DNA of 64,000 bases from Acinetobacter rudis (GCF_000829675.1 NZ_BBRX01000022.1:1-64000); one strand, 5' to 3'. Positions 28,633 to 38,026 are shown, numbered from the stretch's first letter. Notes: generated by a model not told the origin, from the sequence alone. Made by a program: numbers and translations.

Positions 28633-30093
28633 TTAATGTCCTGTACCGTTGATCGCTTTTGTCATATCTTCGACTACTTTTTTCGCATCACCAAAGACCA
28701 TCATGGTTTTTTCGTTATAGAACAGATCATTATCTAAGCCCGCATAACCTGTTGCCATAGAACGCTTGATTACCATAATTGTACGAGCCTTATGAGCTTC
28801 CAAAATTGGCATACCATAGATTGGTGAACTAGTATCATCTTTTGCTGCAGGATTGACTACATCGTTCGCACCAATCACCAAAACTACATCTGTAGCAGGA
28901 AAGTCTGAGTTAATCTCATCCATTTCCAAGATATCATCATAAGGAACATCTGCCTCAGCCAACAATACGTTCATATGTCCAGGCATACGACCCGCCACAG
29001 GATGAATCGCAAAACGTACTGTTACCCCTTGTTCTTTCAATAGCTCAGACAACTCTTTGACTGCATTTTGTGCACGACCTTGCGCCATACCATAACCAGG
29101 TACAATCACAACGCTATCTGCATTTGACATTAAGAAGCCTGCATCATCTGCTGAACCTGAACGATAATTACGCTGAACTTTCTCGCCTGCATCAGCGTTG
29201 TTTGCTGCTGTTGCTGCACCGCCCATTGCACCACCAAACAGAACGTTGATGATATTTCGGTTCATCGCCTTACACATAATGTAAGATAAAATCGCACCAG
29301 ATGAACCAACCAAAGAACCTGCAACAATCAGCATGTTGTTTTCAAGTGTAAAACCAATACCTGCTGCTGCCCATCCTGAGAATGAGTTCAGGAGTGACAC
29401 AACAACTGGCATATCACCACCGCCAACTGGTGCAATCCATACCCAGCCAAAGACTAAAGCCAAAGCAGTCATTGCCCAGAATGCTGACATGTTCCCTGTG
29501 GTAAAGAAGTACACACCACAAGCAAGCATAGCGATAAAGATTAGCGCCTGTACGGGTTTCACCCAAGCACCAGCAATTGTTTTTGCCCATTTTTTCGCAG
29601 CCAATTTACCATAAGCGAATACAGAGGCAGTAAAGGTAATCGCACCCACAAAGCAACCCACAAACAATTCAAACAAGTGAACTTGGTTCATGTGTGACGG
29701 AGCTACACCTGCAGCACTCATTGCTGCTGCGTCTTGAGCATATAGGCTGATCAACTGGTTGTTATGTAAGATTGCAGCGATTGCAATTAATACCGCAGCC
29801 AAACCCACCAAAGAGTGCATCAATGCGACTGTTTCTGGCATTTGTGTCATTGGTACAGTACGTGCACGAGCAATACCCACAATTGCACCAAGTACCATTG
29901 CCCCCACGATCATCCAGACGACAGGTTGTTCCGCAATAAAAAATGTCGTTACAACCGCAATTCCCATTGCGATCATGCCGTAACGGTTACCTTGAATTGC
30001 AGTTTTAGGTCCAGAAAGCCCACGCAAAGTCAAAATAAATAAGATGGCGCCAACGAGATAAAGCCAATTTGCATGCTGTTGTATAAATTCCAT
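28633..30093 (-). CDS. pntB: NAD(P) transhydrogenase subunit beta
   Basis: The 486-residue protein has about nine membrane helices followed by a soluble NADP(H)-binding domain III with VIVPGYGMAQGRAQNAV and DVVLVIGANDVVNPAA, ending in the conserved DNDLFYNEKTMMVFGDAKK. With the alpha subunits it couples proton entry to hydride transfer from NADH to NADP+. It is the last gene of a three-gene operon, 12 bases after pntA2. Confidence 0.96.
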   Translation of the reverse strand: MEFIQQHANWLYLVGAILFILTLRGLSGPKTAIQGNRYGMIAMGIAVVTTFFIAEQPVVWMIVGAMVLGAIVGIARARTVPMTQMPETVALMHSLVGLAAVLIAIAAILHNNQLISLYAQDAAAMSAAGVAPSHMNQVHLFELFVGCFVGAITFTASVFAYGKLAAKKWAKTIAGAWVKPVQALIFIAMLACGVYFFTTGNMSAFWAMTALALVFGWVWIAPVGGGDMPVVVSLLNSFSGWAAAGIGFTLENNMLIVAGSLVGSSGAILSYIMCKAMNRNIINVLFGGAMGGAATAANNADAGEKVQRNYRSGSADDAGFLMSNADSVVIVPGYGMAQGRAQNAVKELSELLKEQGVTVRFAIHPVAGRMPGHMNVLLAEADVPYDDILEMDEINSDFPATDVVLVIGANDVVNPAAKDDTSSPIYGMPILEAHKARTIMVIKRSMATGYAGLDNDLFYNEKTMMVFGDAKKVVEDMTKAINGTGH

Positions 30094-30105
30094 GGCAACT
30101 TCTCC

Positions 30106-30420
30106 TTATTTCTTTTGCTTTGGTTTAAACATTTCCAGCATGCGTGCAGTCACTGCAAAACCACCAAAAATATTAATACTGGCTAAAAATACTGCTACAG
30201 CACCCAAGATACTGATGATATTTATGCTTTGAAATTCCACCATCGGCTGCACACCCATCACAGGTAATGCCACCGTCTGCAACATTGCACCGACCACAAT
30301 AATCGATGACAACGCATTCGTTACCGCCATCAATGGCGTATGTAGTGCTGGAGTAACGCCCCAAACGACATAATAGCCAACAAAAATTGCTAAAACGAAA
30401 ATCGTAATTGTTTCAACCAT
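30106..30420 (-). CDS. pntA2: NAD(P) transhydrogenase subunit alpha part 2 (membrane part)
   Basis: The 104-residue protein with about three to four membrane helices corresponds to the C-terminal membrane part of E. coli Pnt[31 protein letters not shown] is diagnostic. It is a separate gene, as in Rhodospirillum-type three-subunit enzymes. It is 11 bases after pntA1 and 12 bases before pntB. Confidence 0.95.
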   Translation of the reverse strand: MVETITIFVLAIFVGYYVVWGVTPALHTPLMAVTNALSSIIVVGAMLQTVALPVMGVQPMVEFQSINIISILGAVAVFLASINIFGGFAVTARMLEMFKPKQKK

Positions 30421-30431
30421 GAGGCCACTCC

Positions 30432-31559
30432 TTATCCACGTTTCAACAGCACTTGGCCGTTATGGGTAATTAACAAGGCTTTTTGAATTTCTTCATCAAG
30501 ATTCAATGCAAGTTTCTTTTCTGAATCAAAAAGTGTTTCGATGAAGTTAAACACGTTACGTGAATAAAGCGCTGAAGCCTCAGTAGACAATGTCGATGGA
30601 ATATTAGGAATCCCAAGGATCTTAACGCCATTGTCCGTCATAACATTTTCACCGTTACGAGAACCTTCCACGTTACCGCCACTTTCAACAGCCATGTCGA
30701 GGATAATTGAGCCTGGCTTCATCTTTGCCACAGTACTTGCTTTAATCAATCGTGGTGCGGCACGTCCTGGCAATAAAGCAGTCGTAATCACGATATCAGC
30801 ATTTGATACTGCTTTATCCACGATCGCGGCTTGGTCTTGGATATACTGCTCACCTGGAGTCCATCCATAACCATTTTTTGCGGCATCAGCTGCACGCTGT
30901 TTTTCTTCTTCTGACATTGGGACATCAAGCCACTTACCCCCCAATGACTCCACCTGATCACGCGCTGTTGGACGTAGATCGGTCGCTTCAACAACTGCAC
31001 CTAAACGTTTCGCTGTCGCAATCGCCTGTAAACCTGCAACACCAACGCCCATAATGACGACTCGTGCTGGCTTCACTGTACCTGCTGCGGTCATTAACAT
31101 TGGGAACATACGCTGATATTCTGCCGCAGCTAGAAGTACGGATTTATAACCAGCAAGGTTGGCTTGCGATGAAAGAACATCCATATTCTGTGCACGTGAA
31201 AGTGTACGAGGTAACAACTCCAATGCAAATGCAGAAACTTGCTGAGCCGCGAACTGATCAAGGTCAGGATTACGATGTGGATCGAACATAGCCACTACGA
31301 TGCTTTGTGCTGGTAGTTTTTTAATTTCGTCACCGACAGGTGCACGAACTTTTAAAATAATCTGACTACCATTGTAGGCATCAGCACTAATCACAGCACC
31401 TGCTTGCTCATAAGCGCTATCAATATAAGCCGCCTTAAGTCCTGCACCACGCTCAATCACCACCTGATGACCTGCTTGGACCAGCTTTTTTACGGTTTCT
31501 GGTGTCGCAGCAACTCGATTTTCATTGGCGACAGTTTCTGTTGGAATTCCTATTTGCAT
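30432..31559 (-). CDS. pntA1: NAD(P) transhydrogenase subunit alpha part 1 (NAD-binding)
   Basis: The 375-residue soluble domain I has the N-terminus [41 protein letters not shown] near 125, the Rossmann motif [22 protein letters not shown] near 170 and [16 protein letters not shown] near 260. It is homologous to alanine dehydrogenase. It binds NAD(H) and exchanges hydride with PntB. First gene of the pnt operon, with a 762-base gene-free region upstream for its promoter. Confidence 0.96.
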   Translation of the reverse strand: MQIGIPTETVANENRVAATPETVKKLVQAGHQVVIERGAGLKAAYIDSAYEQAGAVISADAYNGSQIILKVRAPVGDEIKKLPAQSIVVAMFDPHRNPDLDQFAAQQVSAFALELLPRTLSRAQNMDVLSSQANLAGYKSVLLAAAEYQRMFPMLMTAAGTVKPARVVIMGVGVAGLQAIATAKRLGAVVEATDLRPTARDQVESLGGKWLDVPMSEEEKQRAADAAKNGYGWTPGEQYIQDQAAIVDKAVSNADIVITTALLPGRAAPRLIKASTVAKMKPGSIILDMAVESGGNVEGSRNGENVMTDNGVKILGIPNIPSTLSTEASALYSRNVFNFIETLFDSEKKLALNLDEEIQKALLITHNGQVLLKRG

Positions 31560-32321
31560 GAGCGTCCCTCAAGCTAATTTTCTCTAAGACAGCATCACAA
31601 ACTGTAATGCTTCCCTCAACGATGCGTTGTACTGAATTTTTGGATTCTAATTGAACTATTTTAAATTGCTACCTACTATTTTTTTAATAAATGACCATAT
31701 TTTTATTTTAAAGTTCAACTATCTTTTCATTTAAATTAAGATGCACGGTTTTTTAAAAAATTTAGCTACATTCATTAGATAGTGAATCTATCGTTCAATC
31801 TACCCGCATTAAAATTTTTCAGAACCGCTTTTGTTCCCTTCTAATCCCAACGTAAATTTCTACTATTCATACTCAAAAATGCACGCACTGCAGTTTAATT
31901 AACCAATAACAACAAGCGCTCAATAGGATTAAATTTGAGCTGAGCCTGTGCCAACAAGTGCCTAAATGACACTCAGCAGCAATAGATTCATCAACTAAAA
32001 ACTTCTACGAAATCAGTAAGAGTTATTTTTTCTTTTGTGTCAAAACGGCATATTAGTCCAAGCTACTGAAGGCTTGTTGATGATGTTTTTTAAAGTCGAT
32101 TCTGGCAAAAAAATAATTTAAATTTTTTTTAAACTTATGCGTCAATCATTTTGAAAATTGATATTAAAGGAATTTTATTGTAAAAACGCACCATTTTGAG
32201 ACATTCTCGAAGTGACTGAGGCACTCGTCACCAGCTAAGTCTTGATTTTATTTACATAGACAGACTGACTTTTTTATTTCACGTTTTTGTCAAAATTGTC
32301 AAAAGCCACTTTTTTTGCCGT
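31560..32321. other. 762-base gene-free region between pntA1 and the DMT exporter gene
   Basis: This AT-rich spacer separates two divergent genes. I found no open frame with a ribosome binding site and no tRNA. It has a small inverted repeat GATAG-5-CTATC (31778-31792), several A/T runs (for example 32105-32140), and a repeated GTCAAAA near 32288-32303 just before the plus-strand gene. It is longer than two promoters need, so a small RNA or a lost gene is possible. Confidence 0.5.
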
Positions 32322-33341
32322 ATGTCTGCGCTTTTTGTAATAAACTCGAACATCAACCATGTTCTATTTCAAACAGGGTTATCCATCTCGTCATGGCAAT
32401 GGAAGCATATTTTGATCAAACTGAACCAAAACCCCATCCTTGTGGGTTCGATCTATTCAATTGCAGCAGCGTTCTTATTTAGCAGTAAGGCCATTTTTAT
32501 TAAGCAGGCCTATGCTGTTGCACCAAATATTAATGCCACTTTATTGATGGCACTACGTATGGCCAGTGCCCTGCCTTTTTTTCTGCTGTTGTGTTGGTAC
32601 TGCAGGCGACAAAGCCGTAACGTATCACTCACAGATTGGGGATTGCTAATTGTTGCAGGTGTTATCGGTTATTATCTGGCAAGTTGGTTAGACTTTTATG
32701 GTTTGATGTTCATTAGCGCATCGCTTGAGCGTATTATTTTATTCCTCTATCCAACGCTGACCGTATTAGCTTCTGCTGCCATCTATAGGCAAAAACTCAG
32801 TTTACAAACTATATTTGCCATTGTTCTAAGCTACGGTGGTACTGTTATTGTTATGCTACAAGAACAGAGTCAAAATGCTTTGCAAGACCAGTTTTTCTTT
32901 GGTGCAAGTTTGGTATTTGCGAGTGCTATTGCCTTTGCTGCTTATCTATTACTCACGCCGCGTCTCATTCAACGTTTCGGGTCTTGGAACTTTACGGGTC
33001 TTGCACTGAGTGTAGCCTGTATTGCAACCTTAATTCATTTTGTACTGGCTACCCCTGAACCTTTTGCACAAATTCAACAACTCCCCACCAGTGTCATCTG
33101 GTATGGTATCGCTTTAGGGATCTTCGTCACGGTACTGCCAAGTATTTTCTTAATGCAAGGTATTCAACGATTAGGTGCTTCACAGTCAGCCATGATTGCA
33201 TCAATCGGCCCAATTCTCACCATTGTACTGGCAGTCATATTTTTAGGTGAGCAGCTCAATGCCATACAATGGTTTGGTTGCTTACTCAACATCATTGGTG
33301 TCATGATGATTACCTTATCTAAAAAGAAACTCAGTCACTAG
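32322..33341 (+). CDS. EamA/DMT-family transporter
   Basis: The 339-residue protein has ten hydrophobic helices in two EamA repeats. The first begins at about residue 42 (VGSIYSIAAAFLFSSKAIFIK). The second ends with GASQSAMIASIGPILTIVLAVIFLGEQLNAIQWFGCLLNIIGV, a hallmark of the drug/metabolite transporter family. Such proteins mostly export metabolites; the substrate is unknown. The first 35 or so residues before the first helix are unusually long, so a later non-AUG start is possible. It is 12 bases before the LD-carboxypeptidase gene, so probably one transcript. Confidence 0.85.
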   Translation: MSALFVINSNINHVLFQTGLSISSWQWKHILIKLNQNPILVGSIYSIAAAFLFSSKAIFIKQAYAVAPNINATLLMALRMASALPFFLLLCWYCRRQSRNVSLTDWGLLIVAGVIGYYLASWLDFYGLMFISASLERIILFLYPTLTVLASAAIYRQKLSLQTIFAIVLSYGGTVIVMLQEQSQNALQDQFFFGASLVFASAIAFAAYLLLTPRLIQRFGSWNFTGLALSVACIATLIHFVLATPEPFAQIQQLPTSVIWYGIALGIFVTVLPSIFLMQGIQRLGASQSAMIASIGPILTIVLAVIFLGEQLNAIQWFGCLLNIIGVMMITLSKKKLSH

Positions 33342-33353
33342 TTTGGACTTTTT

Positions 33354-34232
33354 ATGCATTTTCATATCGTTACTCCAAGTAGTTGTATTGACTTTGAACA
33401 TATCCAACTGGCACAAAGTCACCTGCAAGCACTCGGTCATCAAGTCAGTTTAGCTGAACATATTAAAGCACAGCACCGTTATTTGGCGGGCACAGCAATA
33501 CAACGAGTTGATGATCTTAAACATGCTTTTTTAGATCCAGATATCGACGTCATTTGGTGTGGTCGTGGTGGAGTTGGTGCAGCACAGCTTGTGCCTTATA
33601 TAGATGACTGGATATTAAATAAACCACTGATTGGTTACTCTGATAGTACCGTCCTACTGAACCTCATTGCTCAGCGTGGTGGTCAAGCATTACATGGCCC
33701 CGTCTTTCAAGAAACTGCCATAAAAAACCTAACTCACCCAGAGCAAGCCCTCTCTGATGATGCAATGGCCGCAGTACAGATCATGGGTGATCCCACAAGC
33801 CCTATGCATCTAACGCTTGAACCCATGAATGCTATCGCACAAAATAACCCAACACTACAAGCAAATGTATTAGGCGGTAATCTTACAGTACTGTGCAGCA
33901 TCCAAGGTACGGCTGCGGCATTGGCGTTTAAGCAGCCTAGTATCTTACTGCTTGAAGATGTCGGTGAAGCCTACTACCACTTAGAACGCTGCCTGACTCA
34001 ACTGTTACAAAGTACCGATACCTCACAGTTACGTGCTGTTGTACTGGGAGATTTTTATCAATGTCCACAAAAAAATGTGCCCGATAGTCTGGCGCAAATT
34101 TTTTCAGAACATCTCGATGGTTTGGGTGTGGCGTTATATCAAACTTCCCAATTCGGACATGGCCTTGCTAACAAGCCGCTCTGGATCGGTAAAACAGCAA
34201 AAATCCAAAACTCAGAATTGGTGTACCTGTAA
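33354..34232 (+). CDS. S66-family LD-carboxypeptidase
   Basis: The 292-residue protein of the LdcA/MccF family has GGVGAAQLVPYID near residue 77, the nucleophile Ser96 in IGYSDST, a catalytic Glu near 201 in LLLEDVGE and a late His in QFGHGLANKP. LdcA cleaves the terminal D-alanine from murein tetrapeptides in peptidoglycan recycling; MccF-type members cleave microcin C. The murein role is likelier. No signal peptide is seen, so it is cytoplasmic. Its last 21 bases overlap the 3' end of soxR on the other strand. Confidence 0.88.
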   Translation: MHFHIVTPSSCIDFEHIQLAQSHLQALGHQVSLAEHIKAQHRYLAGTAIQRVDDLKHAFLDPDIDVIWCGRGGVGAAQLVPYIDDWILNKPLIGYSDSTVLLNLIAQRGGQALHGPVFQETAIKNLTHPEQALSDDAMAAVQIMGDPTSPMHLTLEPMNAIAQNNPTLQANVLGGNLTVLCSIQGTAAALAFKQPSILLLEDVGEAYYHLERCLTQLLQSTDTSQLRAVVLGDFYQCPQKNVPDSLAQIFSEHLDGLGVALYQTSQFGHGLANKPLWIGKTAKIQNSELVYL

Positions 34233-34715
34233 ACTACTCAACAATTCCTGCTTCAGTAACACATTTAAAGTGTCTTGATATTGTTGTCCTGTAATTTGCT
34301 CACCACATTGGTCATCTGGATTGCGTAGTGGGCATTGCTTTACAGATAAGCAGCCACAACCAATGCATTTATCCAACTGCAAACGCAACTTGAGCAAGCC
34401 CATGATTTGCTGATCCAAATCGGCTTGCCATTGTTGTGACATCTGTTGCCAATCTTCACTGCTCGGTACGCGATCTTTAGGCAATATATCTAATGCGGAC
34501 TTAACTTGTTCTAAGCTAACGCCCACCAATTGTGCGACTTTAATGATCGCAACTCGTCTCAACATCGCACGTTGATAACGTCGCTGATTACCATCGGTGC
34601 GTACACTCCAAATCAATTGTTTTTCTTCATAAAAACGAACTGCAGAGACGCTTACACCACTACGTTTGGCCAGTTCACCAATACTAATCCACTGATGTGC
34701 ATTTTTCTCTGTCAT
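34212..34715 (-). CDS. soxR: Redox-sensing transcriptional activator SoxR
   Basis: The 167-residue MerR-family regulator has an N-terminal winged helix (ISIGELAKRSGVSVSAVRFYEEKQL). The C-terminal 2Fe-2S site has C117, C120, C122 and C128 (CIGCGCLSVKQC), the exact SoxR spacing. Oxidised SoxR untwists a promoter with a 19-base spacer to activate it. The ATG at 34715 is chosen over a TTG five codons upstream because GAGG precedes it. No soxS is present; the divergent promoter at 34721-34751 drives a Rid/MFS pair instead. Confidence 0.95.
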   Translation of the reverse strand: MTEKNAHQWISIGELAKRSGVSVSAVRFYEEKQLIWSVRTDGNQRRYQRAMLRRVAIIKVAQLVGVSLEQVKSALDILPKDRVPSSEDWQQMSQQWQADLDQQIMGLLKLRLQLDKCIGCGCLSVKQCPLRNPDDQCGEQITGQQYQDTLNVLLKQELLSSLQVHQF

Positions 34716-34720
34716 TTCGC

Positions 34721-34751
34721 TTGACCTCAACTTAACTTTAGCTTCTAGACT
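34721..34751 (+). promoter_or_regulatory. SoxR-type promoter and SoxR box
   Basis: TTGACC (34721-34726), a 19-base spacer and TAGACT (34746-34751) give the overlong spacing of MerR-family promoters. The spacer region holds CCTCAACTTAACTTTAGC (34725-34742), which matches 15 of 18 bases of the E. coli SoxR box CCTCAAGTTAACTTGAGG and sits at the same place relative to the -35. It points toward the Rid-family gene at 34783. Confidence 0.82.
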
Positions 34752-34782
34752 AGCACAGTCATTCCAGCATTTACTGATTATT

Positions 34783-35214
34783 ATGCGTTCTAAAACACTG
34801 TCTCAAAATATCCAAGCATTTAACCTGTATAACCCAAGTCAGCTTTTCAATCCCAAAGCGTTTGCCTTTAGTCATGTCGCTGAAGTTCGCCATTTCAATC
34901 GCACCTTGCATGTTTCAGGTCAGGGCGGACAAAATATTCATGGACAACTTTCTGCAGATTTTAGTACTCAACTACAGCAATGCTTTGATAACATTCAATA
35001 CATCTTACAAGATCGTGCTGCTACACTTGCCGATATTGCAGTATTGAAAATCTATATCGTAGATCACAATACAAAGAAGCACCAACTGTTGATTGAAATC
35101 ATGCAACAACTTTGGCAGGGTCTTGAATTTCCTGCATGTACGCTGATACCTGTGCCTTGTTTAGCACTCTCAGGTATGCAAATTGAAATCGAAGCTACGG
35201 CTTATACACTCTAG
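34783..35214 (+). CDS. Rid-family protein lacking the usual catalytic arginine
   Basis: The 143-residue protein has the chorismate-mutase-like Rid fold: a VSGQGG segment near residue 47, an amphipathic helix with ALITFDN-type core (CFDNIQYILQDRAATLADIAVLKIYIVD) and the C-terminal MQIEIEATAYTL. In RidA the imine-binding arginine lies in FPARS; here the segment is FPACT, so the arginine is a cysteine and classic enamine/imine deamination is doubtful. It is first behind the SoxR-type promoter and 17 bases before the MFS gene. Confidence 0.85.
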   Translation: MRSKTLSQNIQAFNLYNPSQLFNPKAFAFSHVAEVRHFNRTLHVSGQGGQNIHGQLSADFSTQLQQCFDNIQYILQDRAATLADIAVLKIYIVDHNTKKHQLLIEIMQQLWQGLEFPACTLIPVPCLALSGMQIEIEATAYTL

Positions 35215-35231
35215 CCGTCACCCAAGGAAAT

Positions 35232-36446
35232 ATGATGTCCCCTCAACTCGATATTAGTCAAAATAAATCACTACTTTGGCTAATGGCAGTCGCTTGTGGT
35301 CTCTGCGCAGGCGCAAACTATTACTGCCAACCCCTAATTCACTCTATTCAGCAGTACTTTTCAGTCACAGCAGCACAAGCTTCTCTCACCGTGACTTTTG
35401 CTCAGGTTTCTTATGCATTGGGGCTACTACTCATCGTACCTGTAGGGGATATAGTCAATAAAACCAAATTTATTCCACTCCTCATGTTCTTTGCAGCAGT
35501 CGGTTTATTTATTTGTGCTTTTTCGACCAACTTAAATATGCTTTGGATTGGCACGATTATCGTGGGGATGTTCTCTGTAGCAGCACAAGTGCTGATCCCA
35601 CTTGCAGCTATTGCCACTCGACCAGACCGCACAGGACAAGTTGTTGGCTTTTTGATGAGCGGCTTATTGGTTGGCCTACTCATCTCAACCAGTATGGCTG
35701 GACTGCTCTCAAACCTGTTTAATTGGCAATTGATTTATCTCTTAAGTGGGATCTGCATGCTTATTTTAGCAGCGCTTCTGATGTTAAAACTGCCTGCGGT
35801 CAAAACCGTTAAGATGAGCTATCTTCAGATTTTCCATTCAATGGGACAGTTGATTGCTACTGAACGTCGTTTGGTTTATCGCTCATTACTTGGCGGGTGT
35901 GCCTTTGCTGCAATGAGTATCTTATTTTCAACCATAGCAGTATTACTCACTTCAAAACCCTTTGAATTATCAGATGTTATGGTTGGTGTGGTCACCTTGG
36001 TCGGTGTATTTGGTGCACTATCAACCACGTTCTTAGGTCGTATTGCAGATCGAGGCCACACCAAACTCCTCACTTGGTCTGGTATCGTCGTTTTAGCAAT
36101 CAGCTGGATATTTTTATATTTCGGTGGGCAATACTTAGTGAGCTATATCATTGGCTTTGGCGTGATTAATCTGGGACTAGTATTGGTGCATACCTCGAAT
36201 CAAAATATTATTTTCCGTTTACGTCCGGATGCCAAAGGACGCGTCAATTCGGTATATATGACCAATTACTTTATTGGTGGCGCTTGTGGTTCTGCACTCG
36301 GGGTCTATGGCTGGCATCATGGTGGCTGGAGTATGGCCTGTATGATTGGCTTAATGCTGGTTGCAGCAGCTGCATTTTTTGCTGCACTTGATCTACTGCA
36401 TGTACGCCGTCAGACCGAGTCTGAACAACAAATTTCATCCAACTAA
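35232..36446 (+). CDS. MFS transporter, YgaY-like
   Basis: The 404-residue protein has twelve predicted helices. It opens with LLWLMAVACGLCAGANYYCQPLIHSI, carries the motif GDIVNKTKFIPLL after helix 2, and repeats GRIADRGHTKLL in the second half. This is the YgaY/YnfM-like drug or sugar efflux branch. The SoxR-type promoter upstream suggests export of a redox-cycling compound; this is inference. AAGGAAAT precedes the two adjacent ATG codons at 35232 and 35235. Confidence 0.87.
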   Translation: MMSPQLDISQNKSLLWLMAVACGLCAGANYYCQPLIHSIQQYFSVTAAQASLTVTFAQVSYALGLLLIVPVGDIVNKTKFIPLLMFFAAVGLFICAFSTNLNMLWIGTIIVGMFSVAAQVLIPLAAIATRPDRTGQVVGFLMSGLLVGLLISTSMAGLLSNLFNWQLIYLLSGICMLILAALLMLKLPAVKTVKMSYLQIFHSMGQLIATERRLVYRSLLGGCAFAAMSILFSTIAVLLTSKPFELSDVMVGVVTLVGVFGALSTTFLGRIADRGHTKLLTWSGIVVLAISWIFLYFGGQYLVSYIIGFGVINLGLVLVHTSNQNIIFRLRPDAKGRVNSVYMTNYFIGGACGSALGVYGWHHGGWSMACMIGLMLVAAAAFFAALDLLHVRRQTESEQQISSN

Positions 36447-36530
36447 ATCATTTTTCTCTGTATCTTTCACACTTAACAGCTCAGCTATCACGGCTTGATT
36501 TCATCGTGTCGCTGAGCAAACCTCTTAAAA

Positions 36531-37742
36531 TTATAAAAAACTAAAACCAATCCCAGCACCGACACAAACGATCAACCATACAGGTGTTTTCCAAAACATT
36601 AATGCAACCCAAAACAGTAAAGCCAAACAAAAGTCCAAGGGGGTTAAAATACTGCTTGTCCACATAGGTTGATACAGCGCAGCCAGTAATATACCAACAA
36701 CAGCCGCATTGACTGCCAGCAATGCAGATCGTACCCAGATCATTTGACTCAATACCTGCCAAAAAGGCAGCACACTAAAAAGTAATAAAAAAGAAGGTAA
36801 AAATATCGCCAGCACCGCAATACAAGCTGCAATTACAGGTAAATCAACAGGCATCGCAGCCCCGACAAAGGCCGCAAAACTAAATAACGGGCCTGGCATA
36901 GCTTGAGCCAATGCATAACCTGCAAAAAACTGATCTGCATCTAACCAACCACTTTGTACAACCTCAGTCTGTAATAAAGGCAAAACCACATGTCCCCCAC
37001 CAAAGACCAATGCACCACTGCGATAAAAAGCATCGAACAAAGCCAAATCTGAATTGGGATAAAACTGTAGCACTATGGGTAAACCAATCAGCAACAATAC
37101 AAACAGTAGCAAGCAAAAAGCACTTTGATTGATTAAAGATCGGAAATGCAATTGCACGTTCGCCTCAATGGTACTGTCTGAGCGATCAATCTTGGACGCA
37201 AATATGTACATGCCTAAAAGTGCGCTAATGATCATAATTGCAACTTGCATCCAAAGTGCAGGAAAAAGTAATACGCTACAGCAGGAAAAAAGCATAAAAC
37301 TCACGCGTATTGGGTCTGGGCAAAGTTGTTTTGCCATCATCCAAATTGCTTGAGCAACCACAGCTACAGCCACAATCTTTAAGCCGTGAATAAGTCCAGT
37401 CGATACAGCTTGCCCCAAATGGGATAAAGCCAAAGCACAAAAGAGCAAAATCACCACAGAAGGTAGGCTAAAACCAAGCCAAGCAGCACCTGCTCCATAA
37501 TAGTGCCCTTGGCGATAGCCAAGAGCCATCCCCACTTGACTGCTGGTTGGGCCAGGTAAAAACTGGCACAGTGCAATTAAATCAGCATATTCTTGTTGAC
37601 TTAACCAACCACGCTTAACGACAAATTCTTGATGAAAATAGCCAAGATGAGCAATTGGACCACCAAATGAAGTGAGCCCTAATTTAAAAAATATAAAAAA
37701 AATTTGCCAGATTGAAGTCTTTACTACAACAGATGTGGTCAT
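36531..37742 (-). CDS. chrA: Chromate transporter ChrA
   Basis: The 403-residue protein has two homologous CHR halves. The first has KLGLTSFGGPIAHLGYFHQEFV and CQFLPGPTSSQVGMALGY; the second has SGALVFGGGHVVLPLLQTEVV and ALAQAMPGPLFSFAAFVGAA. The paired GGG/PGP motifs are typical of long-chain ChrA, which exports chromate. It is a single gene; an inverted repeat GTTCA-8-TGAAC (37782-37799) lies 40 bases upstream of its start and may be an operator. Confidence 0.92.
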   Translation of the reverse strand: MTTSVVVKTSIWQIFFIFFKLGLTSFGGPIAHLGYFHQEFVVKRGWLSQQEYADLIALCQFLPGPTSSQVGMALGYRQGHYYGAGAAWLGFSLPSVVILLFCALALSHLGQAVSTGLIHGLKIVAVAVVAQAIWMMAKQLCPDPIRVSFMLFSCCSVLLFPALWMQVAIMIISALLGMYIFASKIDRSDSTIEANVQLHFRSLINQSAFCLLLFVLLLIGLPIVLQFYPNSDLALFDAFYRSGALVFGGGHVVLPLLQTEVVQSGWLDADQFFAGYALAQAMPGPLFSFAAFVGAAMPVDLPVIAACIAVLAIFLPSFLLLFSVLPFWQVLSQMIWVRSALLAVNAAVVGILLAALYQPMWTSSILTPLDFCLALLFWVALMFWKTPVWLIVCVGAGIGFSFL

Positions 37743-37868
37743 ACCCAGTTCTTATTAAATATTAATGTCATCACAGTTAAAGTTCACAATTCGTTGAACC
37801 TGTTATGTGGTTGATTTACCCATACAGTAATTTAAAGGATCATGACATAGACAGATGACAAAGCAGTT

Positions 37869-37996
37869 AAGTTCATTAATAAATAATCAAAAAAATATTT
37901 AATTATTATTTATATATTTTTTATGAAAATTATATTAAGCAAAGAACACACACAAAATAAATTAACAAGTTCATTAATATAAAATCAAAAAATATT
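37869..37996. repeat. Duplicated 30-base AT-rich element upstream of the orphan pilin
   Basis: Copy 1 at 37869-37899 and copy 2 at 37967-37996 both begin AAGTTCATTAAT and end in AATCAAAAAA(A)TATT, with starts 98 bases apart. A 17-base part of copy 2, ATTAATATAAAATCAAA, recurs exactly at 63191-63207 upstream of ecpA. Confidence 0.55.
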
Positions 37997-38010
37997 AACC
38001 AACAAAAATA

Positions 38011-38026
38011 GTCAGATTAATCAGAC
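38011..38026. promoter_or_regulatory. Palindrome, possible regulator site for the orphan pilin
   Basis: GTCAGATTAATCAGAC is a 16-base inverted repeat with one symmetric mismatch, 108 bases before the pilin ATG. The half AATCAGAC also occurs at 40010-40017, upstream of the AraC-family gene. Confidence 0.4.

Noticed and set aside
37869..37996. The duplicated 30-base element as insertion-sequence ends
   Set aside because: The copies are direct, not inverted, and only 98 bases apart with no coding frame between them.
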